Below, in pieces: positions 28,186 through 37,202 of a stretch of 64,000 bases of DNA. Position numbers and translations under genes: made by a program. The notes below the pieces were generated by a model that ran no database searches, was not told the origin of the DNA, and saw only the letters and a program-made list of their open reading frames with translations. The first letter of the stretch is position 1. Each line of letters begins with the position of its first letter. Source of the DNA: Rhizobiaceae bacterium (GTDB lineage Bacteria; Pseudomonadota; Alphaproteobacteria; Rhizobiales; Rhizobiaceae); assembly GCA_029233925.1 (NCBI GenBank), contig JARGOX010000003.1, positions 254,370 to 318,369 of the forward strand, written 5' to 3'.

Positions 28186-29448
28186 TCAGGCCTTTGTTGG
28201 CTGAATCAGGAAGGCTCTGAAATCATTGACATTGGTCAGGGTCGGTCCGGTGATGAGCTGACTGTCGATCGCTTCAAAAAAGCTGTGGCTGTCATTTTTT
28301 GCCAGATAGGCCTCGGCGTCCAGCCCCAGGGCCCTGGCTTTATCCACTGTTTCCGGGCCGATGATGGCACCGGCAATCTCTGCCCTTCCATCCACACCGT
28401 CCGTATCACCGGCAAGGGCATAAATGCCGGCATGTCCGGCCAGTTGAATGGCAGCGGCCAGCGCGAATTCCGCATTAGGTCCGCCAATGCCGCCACCTTG
28501 CCCCGATACAGTGCATTCGCCGCCGGAAAGCAGCAGAACAGGCGCATCCCCCGGTGCAAGTTGCCTTTGGATTGCCTGCGCCTGGCGCGCCTGCGCAGCC
28601 CCCAATGCGCTGGCTTCACCTTCCAGGGCATCTCCCAGATCCCGCACAAGAATGCCCTGCGCCAGCGCGTTTTTTGCCGCCGCTGCCAGTGACTGGGATG
28701 GCGCCGAGATGATGCGGTTTTCCGTCCGCGACAGTCGCTCATCGTCCGGTGAAAGGACCCTGTTCGGGCCGTTCAGCACCTCGGCAATGGAAGCCGGTAT
28801 GGAAATGCCACATTGATCGAGAATCTGCGCCGCTTCTACAGGCTGCGTTTTTTCACCCACTGTCGGACCCGAGGCAATGAACGCCGGATCATCGCCCGGC
28901 ACGTCGGAGATCATCAGCGACAACAGCCGTGCCGGATAGGCAGCGGCAGCAAGCTGCCCGCCCTTGACCCGCGAAAGGTGCTTGCGCACTGCGTTCATCC
29001 GGTCGATCGGTGCGCCTGACGCCAGAAGGTCGGCGTTGAGTTGCTGTTTTTCCGCCAGCGTGATCCGCCCTGCCGGAGCGACCAGCAGCGCTGACCCGCC
29101 TCCGGAAATCAGCGCCAGAACAAAATCATCTTCACCAAGACCGTTCAGCAGGTCCAGCATCCTCTCCGTCGCCATCCGGCCTGCCTCATCGGGAACCGGA
29201 TGCGCCGCTTCGACGATCTCGATGCCCTTGCATGGGCGCGCGTAGCCATAACGGGTGATGACAAGGCCTTCACACGGCCCCCAAACACTTTCAACGGCTT
29301 CGGCCATGCGGGCCGAGGCCTTGCCTGCGCCAATGACCACGACCCGGCCTTCCGGCTTTTCCGGCAATGCGACGGGAACCGTCAGCATCGGATCGGCAGC
29401 AGCAACGGCGGCATCGAACAATTGACGCAGGAAATTGGGTTCATTCAT
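28186..29448 (-). CDS. Glycerate 2-kinase / hydroxypyruvate reductase (MOFRL family)
   Basis: MNEPNFLRQLFDAAVAAADPM...VVIGAGKASARMAEAVE...ALISGGGSALL...LLSGGECTV...GPNAEFALAAA...AGDTDGVDG; start ATG 29448. Confidence 0.9.
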   Translation of the reverse strand: MNEPNFLRQLFDAAVAAADPMLTVPVALPEKPEGRVVVIGAGKASARMAEAVESVWGPCEGLVITRYGYARPCKGIEIVEAAHPVPDEAGRMATERMLDLLNGLGEDDFVLALISGGGSALLVAPAGRITLAEKQQLNADLLASGAPIDRMNAVRKHLSRVKGGQLAAAAYPARLLSLMISDVPGDDPAFIASGPTVGEKTQPVEAAQILDQCGISIPASIAEVLNGPNRVLSPDDERLSRTENRIISAPSQSLAAAAKNALAQGILVRDLGDALEGEASALGAAQARQAQAIQRQLAPGDAPVLLLSGGECTVSGQGGGIGGPNAEFALAAAIQLAGHAGIYALAGDTDGVDGRAEIAGAIIGPETVDKARALGLDAEAYLAKNDSHSFFEAIDSQLITGPTLTNVNDFRAFLIQPTKA

Positions 29449-29580
29449 CAAGGTGCCTGTCCAATCTTGCTCGACTGCCGTTCCCGCAGCACATTCAGCA
29501 GCAGAAAAGCCCGCAACCAAGGGCCACGGGCTTCAATTCAAATGGTCATTTCAACCGCCAGTTGGCCGAGAAATGTACGA

Positions 29581-30126
29581 TCAGGAGAACCAGCCCGTCA
29601 CCTTGCCCCAAAGCGATTTTTCAGGCGCTGCTGCCGCATCACCTTTCACAGCTTCTGAACCCTTGATCTCGGGCAATGGTTCACCACCAAAATGTTCTTC
29701 ATCAGGCTGAATGCCGGCTTTCTTGACGATGCTGGCATCGTGGGTCGCGGCAAAGGATTTCATCTTGGAAAGCGTTGCGGGGCCAGCCATGCCGTCAGCA
29801 ACAAGCCCATTGGCTTTCTGAAATTCCATCACGGCCTTCTTCGTGCCTGAACCAAATTGTCCATCGGCATCTATGCCCAGTTCCTGCTGCATTTTCTTCA
29901 CGGCATCGCCGCGAGAGCCAACGCGCAAGAGAACAAGCTCATGCAATCCCATGGCCGTGAATGTATCCGGTCCGGCGATGCCATCAACAGCAAGCCCATT
30001 GGCTTTCTGAAATTCCTTGACGGCTTTCTGGGTGCCCGGGCCAAAATCCCCGTCTGCGCCAATGCCAAGTTTTTCCTGAAGACGTTTGACCGGTGCGCCT
30101 TTGAGGCCGCGTTTTAAAATAGACAT
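29581..30126 (-). CDS. Protein with two tandem peptidoglycan-binding (PG_binding_1) domains
   Basis: MSILKRGLKGAPVKRLQEKLGIGADGDFGPGTQKAVKEFQKANGLAVDGIAGPDTF and LRVGSRGDAVKKMQQELGIDADGQFGSGTKKAVMEFQKANGLVADGMAGPATL; no signal peptide or catalytic domain seen. Confidence 0.85.
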   Translation of the reverse strand: MSILKRGLKGAPVKRLQEKLGIGADGDFGPGTQKAVKEFQKANGLAVDGIAGPDTFTAMGLHELVLLRVGSRGDAVKKMQQELGIDADGQFGSGTKKAVMEFQKANGLVADGMAGPATLSKMKSFAATHDASIVKKAGIQPDEEHFGGEPLPEIKGSEAVKGDAAAAPEKSLWGKVTGWFS

Positions 30127-30331
30127 GGGAAATTCTCCTCTCCCTGAGCTGGACGATGTCGGCGCGTTAAAAGGCACGCCAGCACGCACCATTTGCCCCA
30201 AACTTACATGGCCCGTGAAGCCTGTATTTTCAAGTTTCTTTATACACAGGAAGGGCCCTGCGGTCCTGTTTACCAGTCAAAATGTGCAGAAAAATATAAA
30301 AATTGCTCTTTGGTGGTATATTTGCAGTATT

Positions 30332-31438
30332 TCAACCATTCAGTTGACTGATCTGGTAATGTGATTTTTCCAGCCACTGCGGTCTGACCTCGACACCCCA
30401 GCCAGGTGCATCCGTAACGGTAGCCTTTCCGTCGCGGATCGCGTAGGGTGATTCAACAAACAGGTCGTCCTGCCACGGATAATAATCTTCGCCCTCGATG
30501 GAGAATTCCAGATATTTTCCGGCATTTGGAATGGCGCGTAACAGATGCATGGTGAAAAGCGTCACCATCGATTGATTGGCCGCATGCGGCGTACAGGGAA
30601 TTCCTGCGACTTCCGCCATTTTGGCGACACGCAGGGTGCGGGTCAAACCGCCGAGATAACAGATATCCGGTTGAATAATGTCAACGACGCGATCATTGAT
30701 CATCCGCCGCCAGTCCGCTAGCGAGCAATCCTGTTCGCCGCCTGTCACATCAATTTCCAGGGCGTCGGTCACCTGCTTGGTCTGCGCGTACTCCCAATAG
30801 GGGCATGGTTCCTCATAATGGCTGATGCCGTTGTCCTGCAGCATGTGGCCAACCGCGATGGCCCGCTTTGGCGAAAAGCCCGAATTGGCATCCACCAGCA
30901 ATGCAACATCGTCATCCATCGCCTTGCGCATGGTCGGCACGATTTCCTCCGTGCGTCCGGGCCACTCGTCAATATCGTGACCACATTCAGCGCCAATTCG
31001 GAATTTGAAAGCGTCAAAACCGAATGCGTCGCGCAACCGCGACAAGCGCTCCGCCTCATCGTTCGGTGTAATATCCCGTTTCATCGACGACCCATAAGCC
31101 CTGATTTGACCCGGCGTGCCGCCGATCAGCGCACAGACCGGTTTGCCTTCCAGTTTGCCGCGCATATCCCATAATGCGGTATCGAGTCCGCAAATGGCGC
31201 GGCGCAGATAGGAACCGGGAAACTTGTGCTCGCGTTCCGTGACCAGATCGACAAGTGTGTCAATATCGAACGCATCCCGACCCAGCACGTGAGGCGCCAC
31301 CTGACGGTGCAGGACCTGCGCCGTGATATCGGCAAAATAGGGTGACACCTGACCCCAGCCCTGCGCACCGTCTTCCCGGGTTATCCGAACAAAACACACG
31401 TATTCATCGGTAAAGGTCTCGATCTTCTGAATCTTCAT
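30332..31438 (-). CDS. Enolase-superfamily (mandelate racemase/muconate lactonizing) enzyme
   Basis: 368 aa; [54 protein letters not shown]; divergent from the MocR regulator. Confidence 0.88.
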   Translation of the reverse strand: MKIQKIETFTDEYVCFVRITREDGAQGWGQVSPYFADITAQVLHRQVAPHVLGRDAFDIDTLVDLVTEREHKFPGSYLRRAICGLDTALWDMRGKLEGKPVCALIGGTPGQIRAYGSSMKRDITPNDEAERLSRLRDAFGFDAFKFRIGAECGHDIDEWPGRTEEIVPTMRKAMDDDVALLVDANSGFSPKRAIAVGHMLQDNGISHYEEPCPYWEYAQTKQVTDALEIDVTGGEQDCSLADWRRMINDRVVDIIQPDICYLGGLTRTLRVAKMAEVAGIPCTPHAANQSMVTLFTMHLLRAIPNAGKYLEFSIEGEDYYPWQDDLFVESPYAIRDGKATVTDAPGWGVEVRPQWLEKSHYQISQLNG

Positions 31439-31490
31439 GGCGTCCTCGTCTATTCACGCAGCCTGTCGTCCCGCCGGCAGAATAAACGCA

Positions 31491-31536
31491 ATTGGTCTTG
31501 CGATAAGGTCCATTATAGCTATTTGTGTGGTCCAAT
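31491..31536. promoter_or_regulatory. Candidate MocR-type operator: direct repeat plus inverted copy
   Basis: ATTGGTCT (31491-31498), GGTCCATT (31507-31514) and GGTCCAAT (31529-31536); the latter two are offset exactly 22 bp. Confidence 0.5.
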
Positions 31537-31557
31537 TCACTTCGGGGGGGATCCAAC

Positions 31558-33054
31558 ATGAAGACTGAAGCCGGTGCATTGCTGTCGTCTCTGCGCATCG
31601 ACAGGGGTTCCGACCGCAAGATCAGCATCCAGCTTTATATGGGCCTGCGCGATATCATTCTGTCAGGCGGCGCCACACCCGGCGACCGGCTGCCGGCCAG
31701 CAGAACCCTGGCCCGGGAAGTGGGTGTATCGAGAACAACTGTCATTGATGCGCTCGACAGGCTGATTGCTGAAGGATTGCTGGAGTCGCGTGTCGGATCC
31801 GGAACCTATGTCAGCACGGCGCTGGCCAATCAGCCGCGCACCCAATTGGCGCCGCAAAGTGGTCCCGCGCCCGCAATCGAACCCCGATTGTCCCACGCCA
31901 CCACCCATGCGGCCCGACATTTCGCACCCCGCTCATGGCTGCCCCACCGCTCACAAACCTTTATTACCGCCCTGCCCGCGCTTGATGCTTTTCCCATGGC
32001 CCATTGGGCCCGTCTGTCGGCCCGCCATTGGCGCGGCAGCCGCGATGAAATCATGGGTTATGGCCATCCGCTTGGGCACGCCGGGCTGCGCCGCGCCATC
32101 GCGAGCCATCTCAATGCGGGGCGCGGCATCAAATGTGACCCGGAGCAGATCTTCATTGTGGCCGGGGCACAGCAGGCCTTTTCCCTGATCAGTTCGGTTC
32201 TTCTCAATCCCGGCGATCATGTCTGGTTCGAAAACCCCGGAGCAATCGGAGCCCGCAACGCGCTGGTTGCAAGTGGTGCTGATCTGGTTCCCGTGGATAT
32301 TGATGAAAATGGCCTTGTTGTTACCGATGGGCTGCAAAAGGCGCCACATTTTCGTTTGGCCTTTGTCACGCCGTCCCATCAGCAACCGCTGGGCCATGTG
32401 ATGAGCCTGTCACGGCGTCTGCAGCTTCTGCAGGCTGCAGAAAATGCTGATGCGATGATCGTTGAAGATGATTATGATGGTGAATTCTACTACGGAAATC
32501 AACCTCAACCGCCGCTCAAGAGCATCGATTCGCAAGGACGAGTCCTCTATGTCGGCACCTTCTCCAAATCGCTGTTTCCCTCGTTGCGTCTGGGTTTCAT
32601 TCTGTCACCGCCGGGACTGGTCGACACCTTTGAAAAGGTGACAGCCTCATGGCTGAGCGGCGTGCCGACTGCCACCCAGGCTATTGTCGCGGAATTCATG
32701 GAGGAGGGACAGTTTTCAACGCATATTCGCCTCATGCGCCGCACCTACAAGGCACGCCACGATGCCTTGCTTGAGGCCTCTTCGACCATGAAGCATCTCA
32801 TTCGCGTACAATCCACCGCAAGCGGCTTCCATACAGTGGGCTATCTTGATGACGCCAGTGACGAAAACCGGCTGGTCAAAAGGGCCGCTGAGGAAAATAT
32901 CATTGTCGCGCCGCTTAATCGTTATTGTCTGTCACCAATTTCACGCAAAGGACTGGTATTGGGGTTTGGCGGAACCAATCCTGATGAGATCAGGCGCGGG
33001 GTCGCAATTTTGAAAACGGTGGCAGAGTCTGACAGAAATAATTGGTCTGCTTGA
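31558..33054 (+). CDS. MocR-type GntR/aminotransferase fusion transcriptional regulator
   Basis: N-terminal GntR wHTH (LYMGLRDIILSGGATPGDRLPASRTLAREVGVSRTTVIDALDRLIAEGLLESRVGSGTYV) plus aminotransferase I domain (VEDDYDGEF..., VGTFSKSLFPSLRLGF). Confidence 0.93.
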   Translation: MKTEAGALLSSLRIDRGSDRKISIQLYMGLRDIILSGGATPGDRLPASRTLAREVGVSRTTVIDALDRLIAEGLLESRVGSGTYVSTALANQPRTQLAPQSGPAPAIEPRLSHATTHAARHFAPRSWLPHRSQTFITALPALDAFPMAHWARLSARHWRGSRDEIMGYGHPLGHAGLRRAIASHLNAGRGIKCDPEQIFIVAGAQQAFSLISSVLLNPGDHVWFENPGAIGARNALVASGADLVPVDIDENGLVVTDGLQKAPHFRLAFVTPSHQQPLGHVMSLSRRLQLLQAAENADAMIVEDDYDGEFYYGNQPQPPLKSIDSQGRVLYVGTFSKSLFPSLRLGFILSPPGLVDTFEKVTASWLSGVPTATQAIVAEFMEEGQFSTHIRLMRRTYKARHDALLEASSTMKHLIRVQSTASGFHTVGYLDDASDENRLVKRAAEENIIVAPLNRYCLSPISRKGLVLGFGGTNPDEIRRGVAILKTVAESDRNNWSA

Positions 33055-33086
33055 ATATCGGTAATGGATATATTTTACAGACCAAT
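33041..33086. promoter_or_regulatory. Inverted repeat upstream of PotD-like gene (candidate MocR site)
   Basis: ATTGGTCTG (33041-33049) and CAGACCAAT (33078-33086), perfect 9-bp arms, related to 31491-31498. Confidence 0.5.
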
Positions 33087-33159
33087 GTGATTCTAGACTT
33101 CCATCTGATCATCAGAAGGTTACTCTACAACCCAACGGTGACAACAAAGGGAGAATACA

Positions 33160-34236
33160 ATGCGATTGAAAGCGACACTGGCCACACTGCTGGCAGCCAC
33201 CATTCTGAGTACGGCATCAATGGCGCAGGCCGAAACCCTCAGACTATTGACCTGGGGCTCCTATGCGCCCGACGAACTGGTCAAGAAATTCGAAGCTGAA
33301 AATCCGGACATCAAGGTTGAAGTGACATTTTCCAACAATGAGGAAATGATCGCCAAGCTGCGCGCCACAGGCGGTGCGGGTTTTGATCTGGCCCAGCCAA
33401 GCCATGACCGCATTTATGCAGCCCAGCTTGAATACGACATCTACAAAGCGCTTGATCTTTCCAAAATCAATACCGATGCCATGGAAAAAAGCCTTCTGGA
33501 TGGCGTCAAGGCCAACACCACGATTGATGGCGGTGTCTATGCCGTTCCGCATCAGTGGGGAACCTCCGGCCTGATGGCCGACAAGTCAAAGGCGCCTGAT
33601 CTCAAGAGCTGGTCCGACCTTTGCGATCCGAAGTACAAGGGCAAGACTTCCATGCGCCTGAAGCGGACCATTCTGCTGGGCACAGCCTTTGCCATGGGCC
33701 ACGACCCGTTCGCAGCCTATAGCGATCTGGACAAATACCAGTCGATCCTCGACGAAGTCGTCGACAAGCTGATCGTCTGCAAGGACAACATCAAGGCCTA
33801 CTGGAAAGGTGGCGATGACCTGTCTGCAATGATGCTGTCGGGCGAAATTGTCGGTTCCGAAACATGGGATTCGACTGCTTACAAACTCTATGCTGAGAAT
33901 CCGAACATCGTTTTCGTACCCCCTACAACGGGTGCGCTGGCCTGGATCGATACCTTTGCAATACCACGCAAGGGCAAGGCTGATGATGCAGCTTACAAGT
34001 GGATCAACTTTGTCCTGCAGCCGGAAAATGTCACGATCATGTCCGGCAGCACCGGCGCGATTGCAGCGGTCAAGGGTGGTCTTGATCTCCTTCCTGCCGA
34101 CAAGAAAGCTGCGGTCAATGCATCTTTCACACCAGCCGATATCGACAATCTCAAGTTCTTCGCCAACATTCCTCCAGGTGTTGAGGATATGGAAGGCAAG
34201 GCTCTTGAAAAGATCAAGGCGTCAACAGGCGGCTGA
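33160..34236 (+). CDS. ABC transporter substrate-binding protein (PotD/polyamine-opine family)
   Basis: 358 aa; signal peptide then LRLLTWGSYAPDELVKKFEAENPDIKVEVTFSNNEEMIAKLRATGGAGFDLAQPS. Confidence 0.9.
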   Translation: MRLKATLATLLAATILSTASMAQAETLRLLTWGSYAPDELVKKFEAENPDIKVEVTFSNNEEMIAKLRATGGAGFDLAQPSHDRIYAAQLEYDIYKALDLSKINTDAMEKSLLDGVKANTTIDGGVYAVPHQWGTSGLMADKSKAPDLKSWSDLCDPKYKGKTSMRLKRTILLGTAFAMGHDPFAAYSDLDKYQSILDEVVDKLIVCKDNIKAYWKGGDDLSAMMLSGEIVGSETWDSTAYKLYAENPNIVFVPPTTGALAWIDTFAIPRKGKADDAAYKWINFVLQPENVTIMSGSTGAIAAVKGGLDLLPADKKAAVNASFTPADIDNLKFFANIPPGVEDMEGKALEKIKASTGG

Positions 34237-34251
34237 TCTGTAGCAACAATG

Positions 34252-34284
34252 GACGCTGCATTGCTCAACAGGCTTTGCAGCGTC
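34252..34284 (+). promoter_or_regulatory. Hairpin between substrate-binding-protein and ATPase genes
   Basis: GACGCTGCA (34252-34260) / TGCAGCGTC (34276-34284), perfect 9-bp arms. Confidence 0.55.
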
Positions 34285-34314
34285 TGACACCCCAGGGCAC
34301 TGCAAAGGCACTGA

Positions 34315-35430
34315 ATGACCACTTCACCGGCCTACGATCTCGAATGCATCAACCTTTCCAAGAATTTTGGTCCTGTTCGTGCTGTCGATGATGTCTCTTT
34401 CACGATTCCAAGCGGCTCGTTTTTCTCCATTCTCGGGCCCTCCGGCTGTGGCAAGACAACCCTGATGCGGATGATTGCCGGCTTTGAAGACCCCGCCTCC
34501 GGTGACATCAGGATCAAGGGCAAATCGGTCATAGACAAGGCCCCCAACAAACGCAACGTCAAAATGGTATTTCAGCATCTGGCTCTGTTCCCGATGATGA
34601 ATGTCTATGAAAACATCGCCTACGGACTGAAATGCAACGGCGCCAGCAAGGCCGAAATCGAAGCGCGCGTGCGCGATGTGCTGGATAGAATTGCGCTGCC
34701 TGATGTGGCCGAGCGCGAAATACATCAATTGTCCGGCGGCCAGAAACAGCGTATTGCCATCGCCCGCTGCATGGTGCTTGATCCCGACGTGCTGCTGCTG
34801 GATGAACCGCTGGGCGCGCTTGACCTCAAGCTGCGCGAAGCGATGAAGATTGAACTCAAGCTGTTGCAGCATCAGTTCAACACCACTTTCGTTTACATTA
34901 CCCATGACCAGTCTGAAGCACTTGTCATGTCCGATCACGTCGCGATCATGAACCAGGGCAAGTTTGAACAGATCGGGACGCCGCAGGAACTCTATCACGC
35001 TCCCAACACGTCTTTTGTTGCGGGCTTTGTCGGTGACAGCAATCGCTGGTCCGGTCGCATGACCGTAATCAATGGCGATACGGCAACAGTAGAAACCGAT
35101 GCAGGCCTGACGTTGCTTTGCAGTCCGGCAGGCAGCATAAGGCCCGAGGCTGGCCAGAGCGTCGAAATTTTTGTCCGCCCGGAATTCATCCATGCACATC
35201 GCCAGGACACCAGCCCTGCCGAGGACGAGCCAGCGCCCGTCAATCAGCTGGACGGCAAGGTTGACAGTCTGCTGTTCAACGGTGCCAACAGCCGCGTTCT
35301 GGTGCGCAGCAGTTCCGGTCAACTGATTGAAGCCGACGTCACCCTGACCGGCGGTACCGATGACCTGCGTCCGGGAGAAGCTGTTCGCCTCGTCTGGTCA
35401 CCGCAACAGACCATGTGTTTCAGAACATGA
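34315..35430 (+). CDS. ABC transporter ATP-binding protein (PotA type, TOBE domain)
   Basis: 371 aa; GPSGCGKTTLMRMIAG, LSGGQKQRIAIAR, VLLLDEPLGALD, C-terminal TOBE-like region. Confidence 0.93.
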   Translation: MTTSPAYDLECINLSKNFGPVRAVDDVSFTIPSGSFFSILGPSGCGKTTLMRMIAGFEDPASGDIRIKGKSVIDKAPNKRNVKMVFQHLALFPMMNVYENIAYGLKCNGASKAEIEARVRDVLDRIALPDVAEREIHQLSGGQKQRIAIARCMVLDPDVLLLDEPLGALDLKLREAMKIELKLLQHQFNTTFVYITHDQSEALVMSDHVAIMNQGKFEQIGTPQELYHAPNTSFVAGFVGDSNRWSGRMTVINGDTATVETDAGLTLLCSPAGSIRPEAGQSVEIFVRPEFIHAHRQDTSPAEDEPAPVNQLDGKVDSLLFNGANSRVLVRSSSGQLIEADVTLTGGTDDLRPGEAVRLVWSPQQTMCFRT

Positions 35431-35440
35431 GGCCCGCCTG

Positions 35441-36307
35441 ATGCAAAAAGACGTCAAGCGCCTCTCCCTGATCTTGCTGTTCACACCATTTGCGCTGTGG
35501 ATCCTGCTGTTGATCATCATTCCCCATATGGGCATGGTGGTTCTGTCCTTGCGCGAAAAAGTGGCGCCCCGGGTCTATGAATATGGTCTCGGCAATTATA
35601 TCGATTTCATCAACGAGCCAATCTATTGGAACACCCTGCTGCGCACCGGGTCAATGTCACTACTGGTAACGGTTCTGGCGTTGTTGATCGGATTTCCCAT
35701 TGCCTATTACATCGCCAAAATCGCCGGAAATCGAACACGCGGCGCGCTATTCCTTCTGTGCCTGGTGCCGCTGTGGGTCAGTGATCTGATCCGCGCTTTC
35801 GGCTGGATCCTGCTGTTGCGCGAAACTGGGGTGATCTCCTCTGTTCTTCAGTGGAGCGGCCTCGTCCACGAGCCGATCGAATTTCTCTACAATGATGTGA
35901 CCGTCATCATCGGGCTGGTCTATACGGTAATTCTGTTCATGATCGTTCCGCTGGTCTCCACCCTTGACGGGATGGACAATGCGATGATCGAGGCCGGCTA
36001 TAATCTCGGCGGCAGTGGCCCCACCGTTCTGCGGCGCATCATCATTCCCTATGCCATGCCGGGCATCGTTTCGGGATGCATTGTCGTATTCATGCTGACA
36101 GCCGGCAGCTATCTGACGCCGATATTGCTGGGCGGCAAGAATTCCAGTTGGTTTACCGAACAGATCTATGACCAGTTCATCACCCGGTTCAACTGGGAAT
36201 CAGGTGCTGCCTTCGGCTTCCTGCTGCTTGTATTTACCTCTTTTGTTGTCTGGCTCGGCCTGAAAATCACAGGCCAGACGCTTGCCAATACTGTTGCGAG
36301 GAGCTGA
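35441..36307 (+). CDS. ABC transporter permease (PotB type)
   Basis: Hydrophobic; EAGYNLGGSGPTVLRRIIIPYAMPGIVSG EAA loop. Confidence 0.9.
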   Translation: MQKDVKRLSLILLFTPFALWILLLIIIPHMGMVVLSLREKVAPRVYEYGLGNYIDFINEPIYWNTLLRTGSMSLLVTVLALLIGFPIAYYIAKIAGNRTRGALFLLCLVPLWVSDLIRAFGWILLLRETGVISSVLQWSGLVHEPIEFLYNDVTVIIGLVYTVILFMIVPLVSTLDGMDNAMIEAGYNLGGSGPTVLRRIIIPYAMPGIVSGCIVVFMLTAGSYLTPILLGGKNSSWFTEQIYDQFITRFNWESGAAFGFLLLVFTSFVVWLGLKITGQTLANTVARS

Positions 36308-36309
36308 CG

Positions 36310-37170
36310 ATGGCCTATCGCAATAAAAACGCCGCCTTCCTGTGGGGATACCGTCTCTATGTGCTCGCATTCTTCATTTTCCTGGCCGCGCCGCTGATTG
36401 CTGCCGGCAGTTTTGCCTTCAATGATTCACTCTTCCCTTCCCTGCCATGGCGGGGCTTCACACTGGACTGGTTTTTCAATGACAGCGAGCCGAAACTCGG
36501 CATGTTTCATGACCGGCGCCTGCTCAGTGGCCTCTATTATTCCTTTGTCATTGCGTCGATTGTCTCCATGCTTTCCGTCGCGGTCGGCACCTGCAATGCC
36601 TTCCTGTTTGTAAGAGGCCAGTTCCCGGCAAAGAACGCCCTCTATATTCTGATGATTCTGCCGCTGGTCATTCCCGGTGTCATTTTGGGTATTTCAATGC
36701 TTGTTCTGGCAAGCACCATTGCCAATGGTCTTGAAAACCGCTTCGACATCGAGATTGATGCCTTGCGACCGGGCATTGCACTGGTGGTTCTGGGTCAATT
36801 TGCCTTCATCACCACGATAACATCTCTGGTGATCACGGCGCGCCTGAAGAAATTCGATGAGTCCATGGAAGAGGCAGCCTTCAATCTGGGCGCCAGTCGT
36901 GCTCGGGTGCTCAGGACCATTACCCTGCCATTTCTCCGGCCTGCGATGATTGCTGCCGGCATTGTGGCCTTTCTGGTTTCATTCGAGAACTTCAATACAA
37001 CATTGTTTCTGGTCGGCTCCGAGTCCCCTTTGACAATCACCATGTATGACCGGATGGCCAAGGTCGGCTCGACACCCGTTCTCAATGCCGTCTCATTCGT
37101 CCTCATGTTGGGCTCGGGTCTGCTCGCACTTGTGACCATTGCAGTCCAGCGCGACAAGTCGAAAGGCTGA
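36310..37170 (+). CDS. ABC transporter permease (PotC type)
   Basis: 286 aa; EEAAFNLGASRARVLRTITLPFLRPAMIAAG EAA loop. Confidence 0.9.
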   Translation: MAYRNKNAAFLWGYRLYVLAFFIFLAAPLIAAGSFAFNDSLFPSLPWRGFTLDWFFNDSEPKLGMFHDRRLLSGLYYSFVIASIVSMLSVAVGTCNAFLFVRGQFPAKNALYILMILPLVIPGVILGISMLVLASTIANGLENRFDIEIDALRPGIALVVLGQFAFITTITSLVITARLKKFDESMEEAAFNLGASRARVLRTITLPFLRPAMIAAGIVAFLVSFENFNTTLFLVGSESPLTITMYDRMAKVGSTPVLNAVSFVLMLGSGLLALVTIAVQRDKSKG

Positions 37171-37202
37171 GGCCATCATGCCAAAAGGCAAGCGCTTATA
37201 CC

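Noticed and set aside
34324-35322. 332-aa minus-strand ORF
   Set aside because: Antisense to the PotA-type ATPase gene; no domain signature.
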